Position numbers and translations under genes: made by a program. From Caldilineaceae bacterium (lineage in GTDB: Bacteria > Chloroflexota > Anaerolineae > Caldilineales > Caldilineaceae): a stretch of DNA of 64,000 nucleotides. Location: positions 62,001 to 126,000 of the forward strand of contig JAJDTL010000002.1 in NCBI GenBank assembly GCA_022827195.1. Reading direction: 5' to 3'. The first letter of the stretch is position 1; each line of letters opens with the position of its first letter. The notes below the pieces were generated by a model that was not told where the DNA came from, did not search any database, and saw nothing but the letters and a program-made list of their open reading frames with translations. Of the stretch, positions 18,179 through 30,198 are shown piece by piece.

Positions 18179-19393
18179 TCAGCGCGGCGGGTGCATCGGC
18201 ATGACGACGTGGAGGAACTCCTCGTCGCCTAGCCCGACGGGGCGGATTGTGCCGGGGCGGTTAGACTGTGTGGTTTCCAGCACGACCTGTTCTTCGTCGA
18301 TCTGACTGAGCACGTCGATCAGGAAACGAACGTCGAAGTCGATCTCCAGCTCGTCGCCTTCCACCATTGCATCCAGCTCGTTTTCGCTGTTTCCCTGTTC
18401 GGGGCTCGTAGCGGAGAGATGCAGGTTGCCGACACCGCCGTTGTCGCCGGACTCGATCTTGAGGCGCACGATATTGGCGTTGTCGCGGGCGAAGAGCTGC
18501 GCGACTCGCGTCGCCTGCAGCAAGGCCTCTTTGCCGACAACGGTACGCGTATTGTTGCTCTTGGGGATGATCGCCCGGTAGTCGGGAAAGCGGTCGGCGA
18601 TCAGCTGGCTGACGAGATCGACCTGATGGAAGGCGCCGCGGTTTTCGGCCCCTTTACCCCACACACGGAACAGGATCTGATTGCGGGCCTGCGTGACGGT
18701 GACCTGGACCGGCCGCTCCTCGTCGGCGTCAACGATAATGCGGCCCAGCTCGCCGAGGTGGCGGGCCGGCACGACCACCGACATATCCTCGGTGAAGGCC
18801 TCGTCGACCTCGATGCTGCGCACGCTGAGGCGGTAGCCGTCGGTGGCGGCAAGGGAGAGCCGCTCCTGGGCAAAGGTGACCTCGACGCCGGTGAGGGTCG
18901 GGCGGCTCTCGTCGGTGGCCGCTGCGAAAACGACCTGGTCGATCATCTTGGTCAGCCCCGGGGTCTCTAAGGCGATGGTGCGCCCCTCCAGAGTCTCGGC
19001 GGCCTCCTCCGGCCCTTCGCCGTTATCGACGGTCGGGATTACAGGAAACTCCTGGGCGTCGATGCCTTTGATGTTTACATCGTAGTTGGCGCTGCGCAGG
19101 CGGAGCGTTTGCTTGCTGACCAGCAGCTCCATATCGATCTTGCCGGCCGGCAGGCTATTGACAAACTCGGCCAGCAGGCGGGAGGGGACGGTTATGGCGC
19201 CTTCATCGTCGACGGTGGCGCCGACCCAGCAGTTGATGCCGATCTCCAGATTGGTGGCGGCCAGCCGCAGCTGGTTGTCCTTGGCTTCCAGCAGGATATT
19301 GCCCAGTACCGGCAGTGTGCTACGGGAAGATACCGCGCGACCGACGATCGAAAGGCCCTTTGACAAATTCTCCTGAAAGCAGCTAACGCGCAC
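18179..19393 (-). CDS. dnaN: DNA polymerase III beta subunit (sliding clamp)
   Basis: A 404-residue clamp subunit that dimerises into the ring tethering the replicative polymerase to DNA. Family features: N-terminal SCFQENLSKGLSIVGRAVSSRSTLPVLGNIL, central TDGYRLSVR, and the C-terminal LHVVMPM. GTG 19393 was chosen as start because GGGAGGAAAAC precedes it directly; the longer in-frame ATG at 19474 would add 27 residues with no family similarity. It is separate from dnaA and gyrB, which are not in the window. Confidence 0.96.
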   Translation of the reverse strand: MRVSCFQENLSKGLSIVGRAVSSRSTLPVLGNILLEAKDNQLRLAATNLEIGINCWVGATVDDEGAITVPSRLLAEFVNSLPAGKIDMELLVSKQTLRLRSANYDVNIKGIDAQEFPVIPTVDNGEGPEEAAETLEGRTIALETPGLTKMIDQVVFAAATDESRPTLTGVEVTFAQERLSLAATDGYRLSVRSIEVDEAFTEDMSVVVPARHLGELGRIIVDADEERPVQVTVTQARNQILFRVWGKGAENRGAFHQVDLVSQLIADRFPDYRAIIPKSNNTRTVVGKEALLQATRVAQLFARDNANIVRLKIESGDNGGVGNLHLSATSPEQGNSENELDAMVEGDELEIDFDVRFLIDVLSQIDEEQVVLETTQSNRPGTIRPVGLGDEEFLHVVMPMHPPR

Positions 19394-19445
19394 GTTTTCC
19401 TCCCGTCCGTCAGGAACGTAATCTAAGTCTCGAGTGAATGCCGCA

Positions 19446-19474
19446 AATATAGCACAGTGGAAAGTTGCGGCCAA
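19446..19474 (-). promoter_or_regulatory. Promoter of dnaN
   Basis: Minus-strand TTGGCC (19469-19474), 17-base spacer, TATATT (19446-19451); leader about 46 bases to the GTG. Divergent from the sigma-factor promoter at 19603-19632. Confidence 0.5.
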
Positions 19475-19602
19475 ACCTCGGCGTGTGGATCAAACCGAAA
19501 CGGTTGGCGCGGGATCGCAACTCTTGCTGAGGGCTACCCGCGATCGCAAACACAGCCGATCGAAAACAGAGCGGGTGAAAGGGAGTAGGAGTCAGAGCTC
19601 GT

Positions 19603-19632
19603 TTGGCAACCGGTGCTCGGATTCTCTATAAT
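19603..19632 (+). promoter_or_regulatory. Promoter of the ECF sigma factor operon
   Basis: TTGGCA (19603-19608), 18-base spacer, TATAAT (19627-19632), a strong housekeeping-type promoter. It leaves a leader of about 130 bases before the sigma-factor ATG; no gene is seen in that leader. Confidence 0.6.
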
Positions 19633-19770
19633 TGAGGCAATCGCAGACGGTGACGAGAAGGCGGGAGCGCTCCAAAGTACGGTGCCCGGGACCTGGGTGC
19701 GTTGGGTCGGCGGCAAAGTTCTCGCCACTTTACGCTCCGCAACCATTAAAGCAAAAGCGTGTTATAAGGT

Positions 19771-20460
19771 ATGAAAGGGAACGCTTCGACCGGGGGGGAA
19801 AGCAGCGCCAACGGCAGCCAACCGCAATTCTCGGCGACGCAACAGGAGGAGGAGCGGGCGGCTGAAGCGGCCTTGGTGGCGCAGGCGCAGAGAGATCCGC
19901 AGGCATTTGGCGAACTGTACGAACGCTATATCGATCGCATCTATTCGTATGTGTATAGCCGGGTGCAGAACGTTCAGGACGCGGAAGACCTGACGGCGCG
20001 TATCTTCTACAGGGCATTGGACCGCTTGGACAGGTACGAGGACAGAGGGCTGCCCTTCGGCGCGTGGCTTTTCCGCATTGCCCATAACCTGGTCGCCAAC
20101 TGGCACCGGGACCAGAGCCGGCGGACCTTTCTTCCGATCGACGGGCTGGTTTTTCCAGGCGAGAGGCGTGACGAACCGGAGGCCACAGTAGAGAGGCGCG
20201 AAGGGGAAGAGGCACTGTGGGCGGCGATTGAACGGCTGCCGGAAGAGCGGCGCCGGCTGCTTTTGCACAAGTTCGGCGATCAGTTGACGAATCTGGAGAT
20301 CGGTGAGTTGATGCAGAAGAGCGAGGGTGCGATCAAATCGCTATACTTCCGCACACTGGCGGCGCTGCGCAAGGATCTGGGCGAACAGCTAGATGACGAC
20401 GGGGCGTCCCCCGTTCCTGAAGCGGAAAAAGGCGGAGGAACCAATGGAGACCGCGAATAG
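19771..20460 (+). CDS. ECF-type RNA polymerase sigma factor
   Basis: A 229-residue sigma-70 family protein. After a low-complexity N-terminus of about 30 residues, region 2 (residues about 46-112) carries AFGELYERYIDRIYSYVYSRV, DAEDLTARIF and the GAWLFRIAHNLVANWHR segment that melts and reads the -10. Region 4 (about 150-205) is LPEERRRLLLHKFGDQLTNLEIGELMQKSEGAIKSLYFR-like, the helix-turn-helix for the -35. It has no SnoaL or other extension. It overlaps the next gene by 17 bases, an arrangement typical of a sigma factor and its regulator. The ATG lacks a good ribosome binding site. Confidence 0.92.
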   Translation: MKGNASTGGESSANGSQPQFSATQQEEERAAEAALVAQAQRDPQAFGELYERYIDRIYSYVYSRVQNVQDAEDLTARIFYRALDRLDRYEDRGLPFGAWLFRIAHNLVANWHRDQSRRTFLPIDGLVFPGERRDEPEATVERREGEEALWAAIERLPEERRRLLLHKFGDQLTNLEIGELMQKSEGAIKSLYFRTLAALRKDLGEQLDDDGASPVPEAEKGGGTNGDRE

Positions 20461-20869
20461 ACTGGCCTGGTGGCGGCAGTTCAGAGTAGGCTTTTTGAGC
20501 GGCATCCCCTTTTTGCCATCGGCGCGCGCCGAAACTGAGGCTGAAGCGTCTGATGAAACGAGTGACGAAGCGCTGACGGAGGCAGAGGAGAAGCAGTTGG
20601 CGCAGATGGTGTCCTTTCTCGACAGGCTCTTCCCGTTTGTGAAGCCGTCGCCGACGTTTCGCGCGCGCTTGAAGCAGGCTCTGCTGGCTGAGCACCGGCG
20701 GCGGCTGGCCAGCGGCGCCGCGGTGACTGCCCCGCAGGAGGGCGGCATCTCCTGGCGCTGGTCGCTGGCCGCGACAGTACCCCTGCTTATCGGCGTGCTG
20801 GCCACTATCCTCTGGCGGCGCAGCCACCGCTCTGACGAGCAACTGGCCTCCCTGATCGGCGGACAGTAG
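20444..20869 (+). CDS. Single-span membrane protein coupled to the ECF sigma factor (putative anti-sigma)
   Basis: A 141-residue protein starting at an ATG preceded by GGAGGAACC, inside the end of the sigma-factor gene. It has an acidic segment (AETEAEASDETSDEALTEAEE) at about 26-46, a helical region FLDRLFPFVKPSPTFRARLKQALLAEHRRR, and one membrane helix near 108-124 followed by a short basic tail. The layout of cytosolic helix plus one span fits a membrane anti-sigma factor, but the zinc HxxxCxxC motif of ZAS-type anti-sigmas is absent, so the function is inferred from position. Confidence 0.65.
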   Translation: METANRLAWWRQFRVGFLSGIPFLPSARAETEAEASDETSDEALTEAEEKQLAQMVSFLDRLFPFVKPSPTFRARLKQALLAEHRRRLASGAAVTAPQEGGISWRWSLAATVPLLIGVLATILWRRSHRSDEQLASLIGGQ

Positions 20870-20910
20870 AGCGGCACTTCGACTTTCCAAAGCACACCAA
20901 TTCCCGACTG

Positions 20911-20932
20911 CGCAGCCGCAAATGCGGCTGCG
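20911..20932. terminator. Perfect 10-bp inverted repeat between convergent genes
   Basis: CGCAGCCGCA-AA-TGCGGCTGCG lies between the ends of the sigma/anti-sigma operon and the gyrase subunit gene. It is followed on the plus strand by ATTTACTT rather than a clean T run. A second hairpin, CCGCCG/CGGCGG, is at 20962-20985. Together they may terminate transcription from both sides. Confidence 0.5.
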
Positions 20933-21043
20933 ATTTACTTCACACCGACTTGTGGGAGATTCCGCCGCCCCAGCGGAGACGGCGGTCGGATTTGACGTTT
21001 TCTACGGAACAGCGACAGAGCAGGAAAAGCTTCTTTTTCGGTG

Positions 21044-24148
<3,105 letters not shown>

Positions 24149-24304
24149 CTTCGTCGTCTACTCACAAGAATGGGTGTGAAGCGGGAGTTCTATGCCCGCA
24201 CAGTTCAATGTTCGCATAGGGGCCAGATCACGTCAAAGAGGGCAGGATAGCGAGCAGATGCCGCAATCAGGGTTGCTGCGATAGGGCATGGCTTGGGAGG
24301 CCGG

Positions 24305-24329
24305 GCGCGTCGCGGTGTTCGCGGCGCGC
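24305..24329 (-). terminator. Stem-loop directly after the uvrB stop codon
   Basis: GCGCG-T-CGCG pairs with CGCG-G-CGCGC around GTGTT on the plus strand (a C-A mismatch on the transcript strand). There is no T tract after it in the uvrB direction, so it may be an attenuating or mRNA-protecting stem rather than a full terminator before gyrA. Confidence 0.4.
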
Positions 24330-26342
24330 TTACACCTGCTCCAGCTTCAACGCCTGGCGCAGTTCGATGACCCGGTCGCGCAGGGAGGCGGCGCGCTCGA
24401 ACTCCAGCTTCTGGGCGGCCTCCTGCATCTCCTCTTCCAGGTCGGCGATCTGGCGCACGATCTCATCCGGGGAGAGGGAAGCGAGATCGGGCGCGGCGCC
24501 GTCACCGTCGCCGTCGACGACGTAGTCGGCCTGCTCCTCGGACATAACCTTCATGCGGTCGGTCAGATCGCGGATACTCTTGACGATGCTGCGCGGCTCG
24601 ATGCCGTGCGCCAGGTTGTGGGCCTCCTGGATGCGGCGGCGGCGATTCGTCTCGCCGATGGCGCTCTCCATTGCGTCGGTCGTCTTGTCGGCGTAGAGGA
24701 TCGCGCGACCCTCGACGTGGCGGGCGGCGCGCCCGATCGTCTGAATGAGCGACGATTCGCTGCGCAGGAAGCCCTGCTTGTCGGCGTCCAGAATTGCCAC
24801 GAGCGTGACCTCCGGCAGGTCCAGACCTTCGCGCAGCAGGTTAATGCCGACGACCACGTCGTAGACGCCCAGGCGCAGATCGCGCAGGATTTCGACCCGC
24901 TCCAGCGTGTCGATTTCACTGTGGAGGTATTGTACTTTGACGCCCAAATCGGCCAGATACTCTGCCAGGTCCTCGGCCATTCGCTTGGTGAGGGTCGTGA
25001 TCAGCGCGCGCTGGCCGATGGCTACGCGGCGGTGCACCTCGTGGAGCAGGTCTTCGATCTGGCCTTCGGTCGGCCGCACCTCGACGATCGGGTCCAGCAG
25101 ACCTGTCGGACGGATAATCTGCTCGACCACCTGCGCGGCCTGTGCCATCTCGTAGTCGCCCGGTGTGGCGCTGACGTAGATGACCTGCTTCACGACTTCG
25201 GCGAACTCATCGAATTTGAGCGGACGGTTGTCGAGCGCGCTGGGCAGCCGGAAACCATGATCGACCAGTACCTCTTTGCGCGAGCGGTCGCCGGCGTACA
25301 TGCCGCGAATCTGCGGGATCGTCATGTGGCTCTCGTCGATAATCACCAGCCAGTCGGCCGGAAAGTAGTCGAGCAGGGTCCATGGGCGGCTGCCGGGCGG
25401 GCGCCGCGCGAGGTGACGGCTGTAGTTTTCGACGCCGTTGCAGTAGCCGATCTCCTGCAGCATTTCGATATCGTAACGGGTGCGCTGGCCGATGCGCTGG
25501 GCCTCGAGCAGCTTGCCCTGGCCCTGCAGCTGCTCGGTCTGCACTTTCAGTTCGGCTTCGATGTCAACGATCGCTTCCTGTACCTGTTCCTGGTGGGTGA
25601 TGAAGTGCTTGGCCGGAAAGATCTCGACCTCGGGGAAGTCGTCCAGGATCTCACCGGTCAACGTGTCGATTTCGCTGATGCGCTCGACCTCATCGCCCCA
25701 GAAGCTCACGCGCAGGGCGTTGTCGCTGTAGGCGGGCTGCACCTCCAGGACGTCGCCGCGCACGCGGAACTTGGCCCGTTGCAGTGCGGTGTCGTTGCGC
25801 TCGTAGAAAATGTCGACCAGGTGGCGGAGGACCTGGTTTCTGCGCACCATCTCGCCCACGTTCAGCTTCAGGGCGACCTGGCCGTAGTCCTGGGGACTGC
25901 CGAGGCCGTAGATGCAGGAGACTGAGGCGACGATGACGACATCGTTGCGGCTGAAGAGTGCGCTGGTCGCGGCCAGGCGGAGGCGCTCGATCTCCTCGTT
26001 GACCTGAGCATCCTTCTCGATATAGGTATCGCTGCGGGGGATGTAGGCCTCAGGCTGGTAGTAGTCGTAGTAGGAAACGAAGTACTCGACCATATTGTTG
26101 GGAAGGAACTCACGAAACTCGCTGTAGAGCTGCGCGGCCAGCGTCTTGTTGTGAGCGATGACCAGAGTCGGCTTCTGGATCTCTTCGACGACCTTTGCCA
26201 TCGTGTAGGTCTTGCCGCTGCCTGTGACGCCGAGCAAGACCTGGTGCCCCATACCCGCGCCGATGCCTGCGGCGAGTTTGGAAAGCGCCTGGGGCTGGTC
26301 GCCCATGGGTTCAAAATCGCTGATCACCTGAAATGGCGGCAT
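24330..26342 (-). CDS. uvrB: Excinuclease ABC subunit B
   Basis: A 670-residue helicase-like subunit that loads onto damaged DNA with UvrA and recruits UvrC in nucleotide excision repair. Walker A GVTGSGKT is near 38-45, the beta-hairpin [21 protein letters not shown] is near 91-111, helicase motifs include DESH and TPGDYE, and motif VI reads [23 protein letters not shown] domain for UvrC binding ([22 protein letters not shown]) ends the protein. Controlled by a promoter carrying a LexA-type operator. Confidence 0.97.
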   Translation of the reverse strand: MPPFQVISDFEPMGDQPQALSKLAAGIGAGMGHQVLLGVTGSGKTYTMAKVVEEIQKPTLVIAHNKTLAAQLYSEFREFLPNNMVEYFVSYYDYYQPEAYIPRSDTYIEKDAQVNEEIERLRLAATSALFSRNDVVIVASVSCIYGLGSPQDYGQVALKLNVGEMVRRNQVLRHLVDIFYERNDTALQRAKFRVRGDVLEVQPAYSDNALRVSFWGDEVERISEIDTLTGEILDDFPEVEIFPAKHFITHQEQVQEAIVDIEAELKVQTEQLQGQGKLLEAQRIGQRTRYDIEMLQEIGYCNGVENYSRHLARRPPGSRPWTLLDYFPADWLVIIDESHMTIPQIRGMYAGDRSRKEVLVDHGFRLPSALDNRPLKFDEFAEVVKQVIYVSATPGDYEMAQAAQVVEQIIRPTGLLDPIVEVRPTEGQIEDLLHEVHRRVAIGQRALITTLTKRMAEDLAEYLADLGVKVQYLHSEIDTLERVEILRDLRLGVYDVVVGINLLREGLDLPEVTLVAILDADKQGFLRSESSLIQTIGRAARHVEGRAILYADKTTDAMESAIGETNRRRRIQEAHNLAHGIEPRSIVKSIRDLTDRMKVMSEEQADYVVDGDGDGAAPDLASLSPDEIVRQIADLEEEMQEAAQKLEFERAASLRDRVIELRQALKLEQV

Positions 26343-26363
26343 CTCTGGCTCCGTCGATCGAAT

Positions 26364-26377
26364 CGAACTTTTGTTCG
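26364..26377. promoter_or_regulatory. LexA (SOS) box in front of uvrB
   Basis: CGAAC-TTTT-GTTCG is a perfect 14-base palindrome matching the Gram-positive LexA/DinR consensus CGAACNNNNGTTCG. It lies about 7-20 bases downstream of the predicted uvrB transcription start and 22 bases before the ATG, where a bound repressor would block elongation or initiation. Confidence 0.8.
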
Positions 26378-26390
26378 CGATGTACCGGTG

Positions 26391-26419
26391 ATTATACCTG
26401 CACTACCTGCTTCTGTCCA
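26391..26419 (-). promoter_or_regulatory. Promoter of uvrB
   Basis: Minus-strand TGGACA (26414-26419), 17-base spacer, perfect TATAAT (26391-26396). Start near 26384, leader about 42 bases containing the LexA box. Confidence 0.7.
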
Positions 26420-27406
26420 GCGAAGGCGGGCTACTCTTCTTGTACACTCCGCCTACAAGAGAGGTTCGAAAGTTGGATCCCAAATCAGGGGATAGCCATG
26501 TCAGAACGGGTATGCGCGCTATTGTTTGCCGGGTAGTCGGGCGCGGTGAGCGAGCATCGCCCGAACGTGATCATAGGAGCAGGACACGTCGACCTGATTC
26601 ATCCCCTTCTGAACGGGGGTTCTTGGCAACGGATTCGATGGTGGCGGGGATGGCGGCGTCCGGCTCTGTGGGCGCGTAGAGGGCCCAATTGCGGGCCCCT
26701 CCGCCAGCGCGCGCCGAAATCGACGTTGAGTTCCGTGGTGGCGTCAGCCTGCTGGACGGTAGCGTCGCGCATGTGCGCAGCAGTGGGGCCGATTCTGTCC
26801 AGGATTGGCCCAGGAGCGTCCAGATGTGACGCAGAGTGGCTGCGAATTCTTCGGAAATCGGGTATCGGCAGGGTATCGATAGGGTATCGAATGCGCTGTT
26901 TTGGCCTGATTGGCCCAACTTTGAAAAAACTTTCTCTCTCCTCGTGACAGGATATTGGCGTGGACTCTCGTAGCAGGATGCGGTCGCGGTCGGTTCCCTG
27001 TCGTTTTTGGACTGAAAATGCGCAAAAGGTGTCGTTTTGGTGCAGAAAGTGCGCAATATCGTGTCGGTTGCATGCTTTTCGTGACAGGATACCGAGGCGG
27101 GTGGCGGCAGCGCAGGCATGGGCGGCATGGCGCGTCTCGTCCTGCTGAGGGTGGGGGGCGCGGCGGACTGCAGGGTAGTACATTGCCGGTTGGTGCCGGC
27201 TGCGCCCGGAGCGATGTTCGCTGGGGGCAGGGTGCGGACGTTCAGTTCAGAGCAGGTCGACATGGCGGGCGGCTTGGGTAAGGTGGGCGGGCAGTTGTGA
27301 GATGCGGTGCGTTCGGGTGGAGCCTGGTTGCGTTCAGATTCAACCTTGCAGTATAGCACGTTTCGGAGACTCTTGCAGGGGACGGCGTGAGCGGATTGCG
27401 GGACTG
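26420..27406. other. Gene-free stretch with short repeats
   Basis: About 1 kb without a credible gene. Several overlapping open frames on both strands have no family resemblance and no ribosome binding sites. It contains an 11-bp tandem repeat, three copies of GGGTATCGnnn at 26860-26892, a direct repeat CGTGACAGGATA at 26943-26954 and 27080-27091, and paired, related segments beginning TGCGCAA near 27018 and 27051. No known structural RNA was recognised. Confidence 0.5.
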
Positions 27407-27451
27407 CAGTGGTCAGTTGTCAGTAGTCAGTGGTCAGTTGTCAGTTGTCAG
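27407..27451. repeat. Tandem 7-bp repeat CAGTKGT, six copies
   Basis: CAGTGGT, CAGTTGT, CAGTAGT, CAGTGGT, CAGTTGT, CAGTTGT, then CAG. It lies just upstream of the xseA promoter. The same GTCAGTT-type heptad arrays occur in intergenic regions of many bacteria. It has no CRISPR spacers. Confidence 0.9.
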
Positions 27452-27475
27452 GGAGTGAGGGTGGCTCGAACCGTG

Positions 27476-27484
27476 TGGTACAAT
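27476..27484 (+). promoter_or_regulatory. Extended -10 promoter of xseA
   Basis: TGG-TACAAT, an extended -10. Transcription would start about 27491, two bases from the ATG at 27493, so xseA should have essentially no leader. No ribosome binding site is present, in keeping with this. Confidence 0.55.
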
Positions 27485-27492
27485 GCTTCCTT

Positions 27493-28803
27493 ATGAATCC
27501 TGTAACGGTCACGGATCTGACAGCCCATATTAGCGCCCTGTTCGAGACAGACGAGGACCTGAGAGACATCTGGGTTACGGCGGAAGTCGGCAGCTGGAAG
27601 AAGGCGGGAAGCGGGCACATCTACTTTAGCCTTAAGGACAGCGGCGCGGTCATTGACGCATTGATGTGGAGAGGCAGTGCGTTTCGCCACACTTGGCTGC
27701 CAAGTACTGGAGACCAGGTCCTGGCACATGGATATGTCGGCGTCTATCCCGAGCGCGGCAGGTATCAGTTCTATGTCGACGAACTTCGGCCGGCCGGGCG
27801 CGGCCAGTTGTATGCCCGGTTCGAGGCGCTCAAGGAAAAGTTGGCAGCCGAAGGACTGTTCGACGAGGACCGTAAACGGAGGATTCCAGGAGCCCCGCGG
27901 CGGGTCGGTGTCGTCACGAGCCCGGAGGCAGCTGCCCTGCAGGACGTGCTGAGAACGCTGGGTCAGCGCTGGCCCCTGGCCGAAGTCATCCTCTTTGCCA
28001 CTCAGGTGCAGGGCGCAGACGCACACGGTCAGATTGCCGCCGCCCTGGCCGCGGCCGACCGTTTTCCCGAAGCAGCGGGCCAGACAAACGGCACGGCCCC
28101 TGAATTCGCTGATCTGCCGCTGCTCCTGGAGGGGCAACGCAATGGTCGCGAGGCAACGATTGGGACCGGCGGGTCGCCTGAAGGCGAACGGCTGGATACG
28201 ATTCTGCTGGTGCGCGGGGGCGGCTCGATTGAAGATCTTTGGGCTTTCAACGAGGAGAAGGTCGCATATGCGATTGCCGGCTGCGAGACGCCTGTAATCT
28301 CCGGCGTCGGACATGAGACCGACTTCACGATTGCTGACTTTACTGCTGACGTGCGTGCGCCCACGCCCACCGCCGCGGCGGTCGCCGCAACACCCGACGG
28401 CCAGGAACTCCTCCGGGATATCCGGCAGATCCAACTGCAACTTTTGCGTGATGGCGGCGCTTGCGTGGCGAGTGAAAGACAGGCCTGGGATGCGCTGCGC
28501 GTGCGCCTGCAACGGAATGCGCCGCTGCGCCAGATCGACCTCGCCCTCCAGCGGCTGGACGACGCTGAGCTGCGATTGCAGCGCGCAGCGGTGGTGACGC
28601 TGCGAAGTCGTCGAGAGCGGCTGTCATCCGGCGCGGCGCGTTTGGAAGGCCTGAACCCCTTGAACGTCTTGTCGCGCGGCTATAGCATGATCCAAAGGGC
28701 AGACGGCTCAATCGTCACCGCGCCGGAACAGGCGATATCGGGCGAGCGGCTTCTCGTCACCGCCGCCGGAGGAAAGTACTCAGTCCGCCGCGAGCAGGGG
28801 TGA
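27493..28803 (+). CDS. xseA: Exodeoxyribonuclease VII large subunit
   Basis: A 436-residue large subunit of the single-strand exonuclease. The N-terminal OB-fold (residues 1-100: VTVTDLTAHISALFETDEDL, WVTAEVGSWKKAGSGHIYFSLKD) is followed by the catalytic domain starting PRRVGVVTSPEAAALQDV, with TILLVRGGGSIEDLWAFNEE and PVISGVGHETDFTIADFTADVRAPTPTAAA-type motifs, and ends with a coiled region and LSRGYSMIQ. The usual partner xseB is not next to it; the following gene is convergent, so the small subunit must be elsewhere. Confidence 0.95.
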   Translation: MNPVTVTDLTAHISALFETDEDLRDIWVTAEVGSWKKAGSGHIYFSLKDSGAVIDALMWRGSAFRHTWLPSTGDQVLAHGYVGVYPERGRYQFYVDELRPAGRGQLYARFEALKEKLAAEGLFDEDRKRRIPGAPRRVGVVTSPEAAALQDVLRTLGQRWPLAEVILFATQVQGADAHGQIAAALAAADRFPEAAGQTNGTAPEFADLPLLLEGQRNGREATIGTGGSPEGERLDTILLVRGGGSIEDLWAFNEEKVAYAIAGCETPVISGVGHETDFTIADFTADVRAPTPTAAAVAATPDGQELLRDIRQIQLQLLRDGGACVASERQAWDALRVRLQRNAPLRQIDLALQRLDDAELRLQRAAVVTLRSRRERLSSGAARLEGLNPLNVLSRGYSMIQRADGSIVTAPEQAISGERLLVTAAGGKYSVRREQG

Positions 28804-28806
28804 GCT

Positions 28807-30198
28807 TCAAGCCGCAGCCGTCAGTGCCCCGCGAATCTCCGCGATCGCAGGATCGATCGCCTCGATTTTGCCATACTCCTCGTCCCAAAAGGCCTGACTT
28901 GCCATGCGGTCGACGTCGGCGCTGCTGTAGCCGAATCGGGTCCACAGGTCCCGTTTCATATTCTGGAGTCGCGTCTTCTCGCCCGGCCGGTTGAGATCGA
29001 TCGTCTCGCCCAGCGAGGCGCCCAGGAAGGCGGCCTTAGCCCACATCTCCAGTGTATCTTCGTCAGGCTTGCCGCCATGACGGTCATAGAGTTCGTTACT
29101 CACTGAGGGATACCGGTCGTAGCTGTCGGTTGCCACGGTTACAACGTTGTCCTGGGGCCCCAAGCCGAGGTACTTTGCCGTCTTGACCGCGCCGATAATG
29201 TTACAGATGCTGCTAGGCCCGAACTTTCCGCGCAGAGCCTGCGCCTCCATTGGGTCAACGCCGATCCGCTCGGCCAACACCTCTGTGCCGGACTGCACTG
29301 CTTCCATTCCTTGCACCGTCTCTTCATCGTTTACCAACATCAGTAGATCCGTATTGAAGACATTGTGAATGAGTGTCACCATTTTGTCGCCGATGCCTTC
29401 GATGCGGTGCTGCCCCTGACCGCCATTGAACAGTGTTGAACACTGGCGGGGCTCCAAAGCCACGATCTTGGCGTCCGGATAGAGCGACTTCAAGTAGTCG
29501 CCGGCTGCAAGCGTGCCGGCGCTGCCCGGCGCGCTGACGAAGGCGGCGACCCGGCCATTGCCGACGTCGCCTGCGGCGCGCGCAGCCGCGTCGCCGGTGA
29601 CGTGGCGGTGGAAGCGGTAGTTGGGCATCAGCTCAAATTGGGCAAGGACGAAGTAGCAGTCCGGCTTGCTGACGTACTCGTTGTGCGTACGTTCGAGAGT
29701 GAGAATAACATCCGACTCCGTGCCGGGTGTCAGGTCGAGTTCGCCGCCGTATTTTCGAATGCGTTCGTACCGCTCCTGGCTCATGGTGTCCGGCATAACG
29801 ACGATTGCCTGGTAACCTTTCAGAGCGCTCACGTAGGCAGTACCGATGCCGAAGTTTCCTGTGCTGGGCCCGATGATGCTGCGTTCGCCGGGTCGGAGGC
29901 CGTCCAGCGCCTCGGCCTCCGCCAAGGTCGTGTAGGCGGGCCCGACCTTCATTGAGCCGCTTGGAAAGTTGCGGCCACTCAAGACGATGATATTGGCCTG
30001 GACGCCGGTCAGTTCCTTGGGCAGGACGATGCGCTCAACCTCTGAACCGCCGGTCTTCCAGCAGATGTTGAAGAGGTTTACCGGCGCAAGCTCTTCTTCA
30101 GTCAGTGCGTCGGACGCTCTTTTGCGAAGTTCGGCCGGTAGCAGCGCGGGGTCGCGCATCTCCGCGTAGGTTGGGCCAGGTACGATCGATCGTTTCAC
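28807..30198 (-). CDS. Fold-type II PLP-dependent enzyme (cysteine synthase/threonine synthase-like)
   Basis: A 463-residue PLP enzyme. The Schiff-base Lys is Lys84 in SGSMKVGPAY, the substrate loop is PSTGNFGIGTA, and the PLP-phosphate loop is probably PGSAGTLAAG. It is longer than O-acetylserine sulfhydrylases (about 310) and lacks a CBS domain, so it differs from cystathionine beta-synthase. The reaction is not identifiable; it is often annotated only as a PLP-dependent beta subunit. The start is GTG 30198 with GGAGAG 7 bases upstream. It ends 4 bases from the convergent xseA and lies behind threonine synthase on the same strand. Confidence 0.85.
   Translation of the reverse strand: MKRSIVPGPTYAEMRDPALLPAELRKRASDALTEEELAPVNLFNICWKTGGSEVERIVLPKELTGVQANIIVLSGRNFPSGSMKVGPAYTTLAEAEALDGLRPGERSIIGPSTGNFGIGTAYVSALKGYQAIVVMPDTMSQERYERIRKYGGELDLTPGTESDVILTLERTHNEYVSKPDCYFVLAQFELMPNYRFHRHVTGDAAARAAGDVGNGRVAAFVSAPGSAGTLAAGDYLKSLYPDAKIVALEPRQCSTLFNGGQGQHRIEGIGDKMVTLIHNVFNTDLLMLVNDEETVQGMEAVQSGTEVLAERIGVDPMEAQALRGKFGPSSICNIIGAVKTAKYLGLGPQDNVVTVATDSYDRYPSVSNELYDRHGGKPDEDTLEMWAKAAFLGASLGETIDLNRPGEKTRLQNMKRDLWTRFGYSSADVDRMASQAFWDEEYGKIEAIDPAIAEIRGALTAAA

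Noticed and set aside
24288-25925. A 545-codon open frame opposite uvrB
   Set aside because: Antisense to a highly conserved gene and with no recognisable domain.
26571-27359. A 262-codon minus-strand open frame between uvrB and xseA
   Set aside because: It has no recognisable motif, no clear ribosome binding site, and competes with other open frames in the same DNA; composition is patchy and contains short repeats.
27407-27451. Possible CRISPR array
   Set aside because: The 7-bp units are contiguous, with no spacers, and no cas genes lie near.
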